Source: CAYNND01 sp964528735 (GTDB taxonomy: Bacteria; Patescibacteriota; Minisyncoccia; Phycocordibacterales; UBA2100). Taken from it: 21,896 nucleotides of DNA. Made by a program: the position numbers and the translations under genes. Position 1 is the stretch's first letter. Each line of letters opens with the position of its first letter. Where the stretch lies: assembly GCA_964528735.1 (NCBI GenBank), contig CAZGUV010000014.1:1-21896 (forward strand), given 5' to 3'. The notes beneath the pieces are model-generated. The model made no database searches and was not told the origin of the DNA. It worked only from the letters and a program-made list of their open reading frames with translations. Shown piece by piece: positions 21,084 through 21,896 of the stretch.

Positions 21084-21896
21084 TTATTTCTTTACTGCAG
21101 AAAGTGTCATTTTGCGACTTTCTGGTTCAAAGAGTGTAATACTGAATGCGTATGAACTTCCGAGCTTGAGTGCGGTGCGGAGGTCTGCAATCGTCTTGTA
21201 CTCAGAGAAGTGTACGAGACCAGCAACACCTTCTTCGATAGAAGCAAGTGCACCGTATTGGTTGTACTTAATGATGACGGCGTTGACCGTGTCACCCTTT
21301 TTGTACTTCTTCGATGCGCCAATCCATGGGTTCTCTTTGAGTGCCTTGATTGAAAGAGAAACCTTTCCATCCTTCACGTCAATGACTTTTACACGAACCT
21401 TCTCACCGATTCGGTACATTTCCTTTGGATTTTCAACGAGTCCCCAGTCCATTTCTGAAATGTGCACCAATCCTTCTAGTCCTTCTTTGATTGAGACGAA
21501 GATACCGAAGTCAGTCGCACCTGTGACATCACCAGTGATTTCGTCACCAACAGTGAATGAATCAGCTCGACTCTTCACATCAGCAGTGTGCTGAGCACTG
21601 TGTCCTGCCTCATGCTTCTCAGAGAAGATAAGTTTTCCTTCCTTAGGATCAGCAGTGATGATGATGACTTGGAGTTTCTCACCGATGAGCTTCTTGAGTT
21701 CAACAAAGATTTTTTCCTTGTCTCCATCTGGTACACGTGGGTAGTGGAGAGAACCGAGTTGTGAAGCAGGGAGGAATCCTTGAATTCCCTGCCACTCCAT
21801 AATAAGTCCACCTTTGTTTGCTTCCTTAACAGGAAGTTCGAGGAGTGTCTTCTTCTGAAGTGCTGATTCAGCTTCACTCCAGATAAGTGCCTGTCG
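21084..21896 (-). CDS. rpsA: Small ribosomal subunit protein bS1, 5' truncated
   Basis: bS1 binds mRNA on the 30S subunit through repeated S1 (OB-fold) domains. The frame stays open to the right edge of the window, so the N-terminus is missing and the Met at 21800 is internal. The visible 270 codons hold the end of one S1 domain (KGGLIMEWQGIQGFLPASQL and KLIFSEKEAG-type end), one complete domain (VGDEITGDVTGATDFGIFVS, GLVHISEMDWG, KVSLSIKAL) and a more diverged last domain (KGDTVNAVIIKYNQYGALAS, GLVHFSEY, KMTLSAVKK). LVHISE is the hallmark of S1 repeats. The protein shares a bidirectional terminator with the convergent tyrA-like gene. Confidence 0.93.
   Translation of the reverse strand, partial: RQALIWSEAESALQKKTLLELPVKEANKGGLIMEWQGIQGFLPASQLGSLHYPRVPDGDKEKIFVELKKLIGEKLQVIIITADPKEGKLIFSEKHEAGHSAQHTADVKSRADSFTVGDEITGDVTGATDFGIFVSIKEGLEGLVHISEMDWGLVENPKEMYRIGEKVRVKVIDVKDGKVSLSIKALKENPWIGASKKYKKGDTVNAVIIKYNQYGALASIEEGVAGLVHFSEYKTIADLRTALKLGSSYAFSITLFEPESRKMTLSAVKK

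Overview
The window looks like a chromosomal segment of a Patescibacteria (CPR) bacterium, most likely a Parcubacteria/Paceibacteria member. The grounds are short and variant forms of core proteins (a MurF without its N-terminal domain, an extended bS21, a Pth2-like DUF2000 domain fused to lysyl-tRNA synthetase), a pentose-phosphate fermentation pair (phosphoketolase plus acetate kinase), very tight gene packing, and few Shine-Dalgarno sequences. This placement is inferred from protein character only. The window holds a 10-base N gap (19771-19780), so it comes from a scaffolded draft assembly.

Layout. Plus strand, 1-7517: the 3' part of lysS fused to DUF2000; a candidate structured small RNA with its own terminator (about 1130-1272); a MraZ operator array (1333-1406); then a division and cell-wall (dcw) cluster mraZ-rsmH-ftsL-like-ftsI-murF, followed by an FAD-dependent monooxygenase. 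Minus strand, 12401-7648: an operon-like run of a DCC-family thiol protein, an FAD-synthase-like nucleotidyltransferase, acetate kinase, phosphoketolase and a small membrane protein, then tRNA-Glu(CTC) with its own promoter and terminator. Plus strand, 12475-13671: an exported MsrA-MsrB fusion, convergent with and directly abutting a thioredoxin reductase. Minus strand, 19575-13672: lepB, a HisRS-like protein without catalytic motifs, rpsU, ybeY, ftsA, ftsZ and trxB, divided by terminators after rpsU and after ftsA. Plus strand, 19690-21058: pth (broken by the N gap) and a TyrA-like dehydrogenase. A bidirectional terminator then separates these from the 3' part of rpsA on the minus strand.

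How the genes work together. MraZ/RsmH/FtsL/FtsI/MurF and FtsA/FtsZ cover septal peptidoglycan synthesis and the Z ring, split over two loci. Phosphoketolase and acetate kinase convert sugar phosphates to acetate with ATP gain. MsrAB, the thioredoxin reductase and the DCC protein suggest thiol-based repair of oxidative damage. LysRS-DUF2000, YbeY, bS21, S1, Pth and the HisRS-like protein belong to translation or derive from it.

No CRISPR array, insertion sequence, prophage or defence cassette was seen. The strongest leads are the LysRS-DUF2000 fusion, the HisRS-derived protein without motifs 2 and 3, the candidate small RNA before mraZ, a recurring '-10 box, six bases, ATG' arrangement that points to leaderless mRNAs, and an assembly junction inside pth where the two flanks are homologous to each other.
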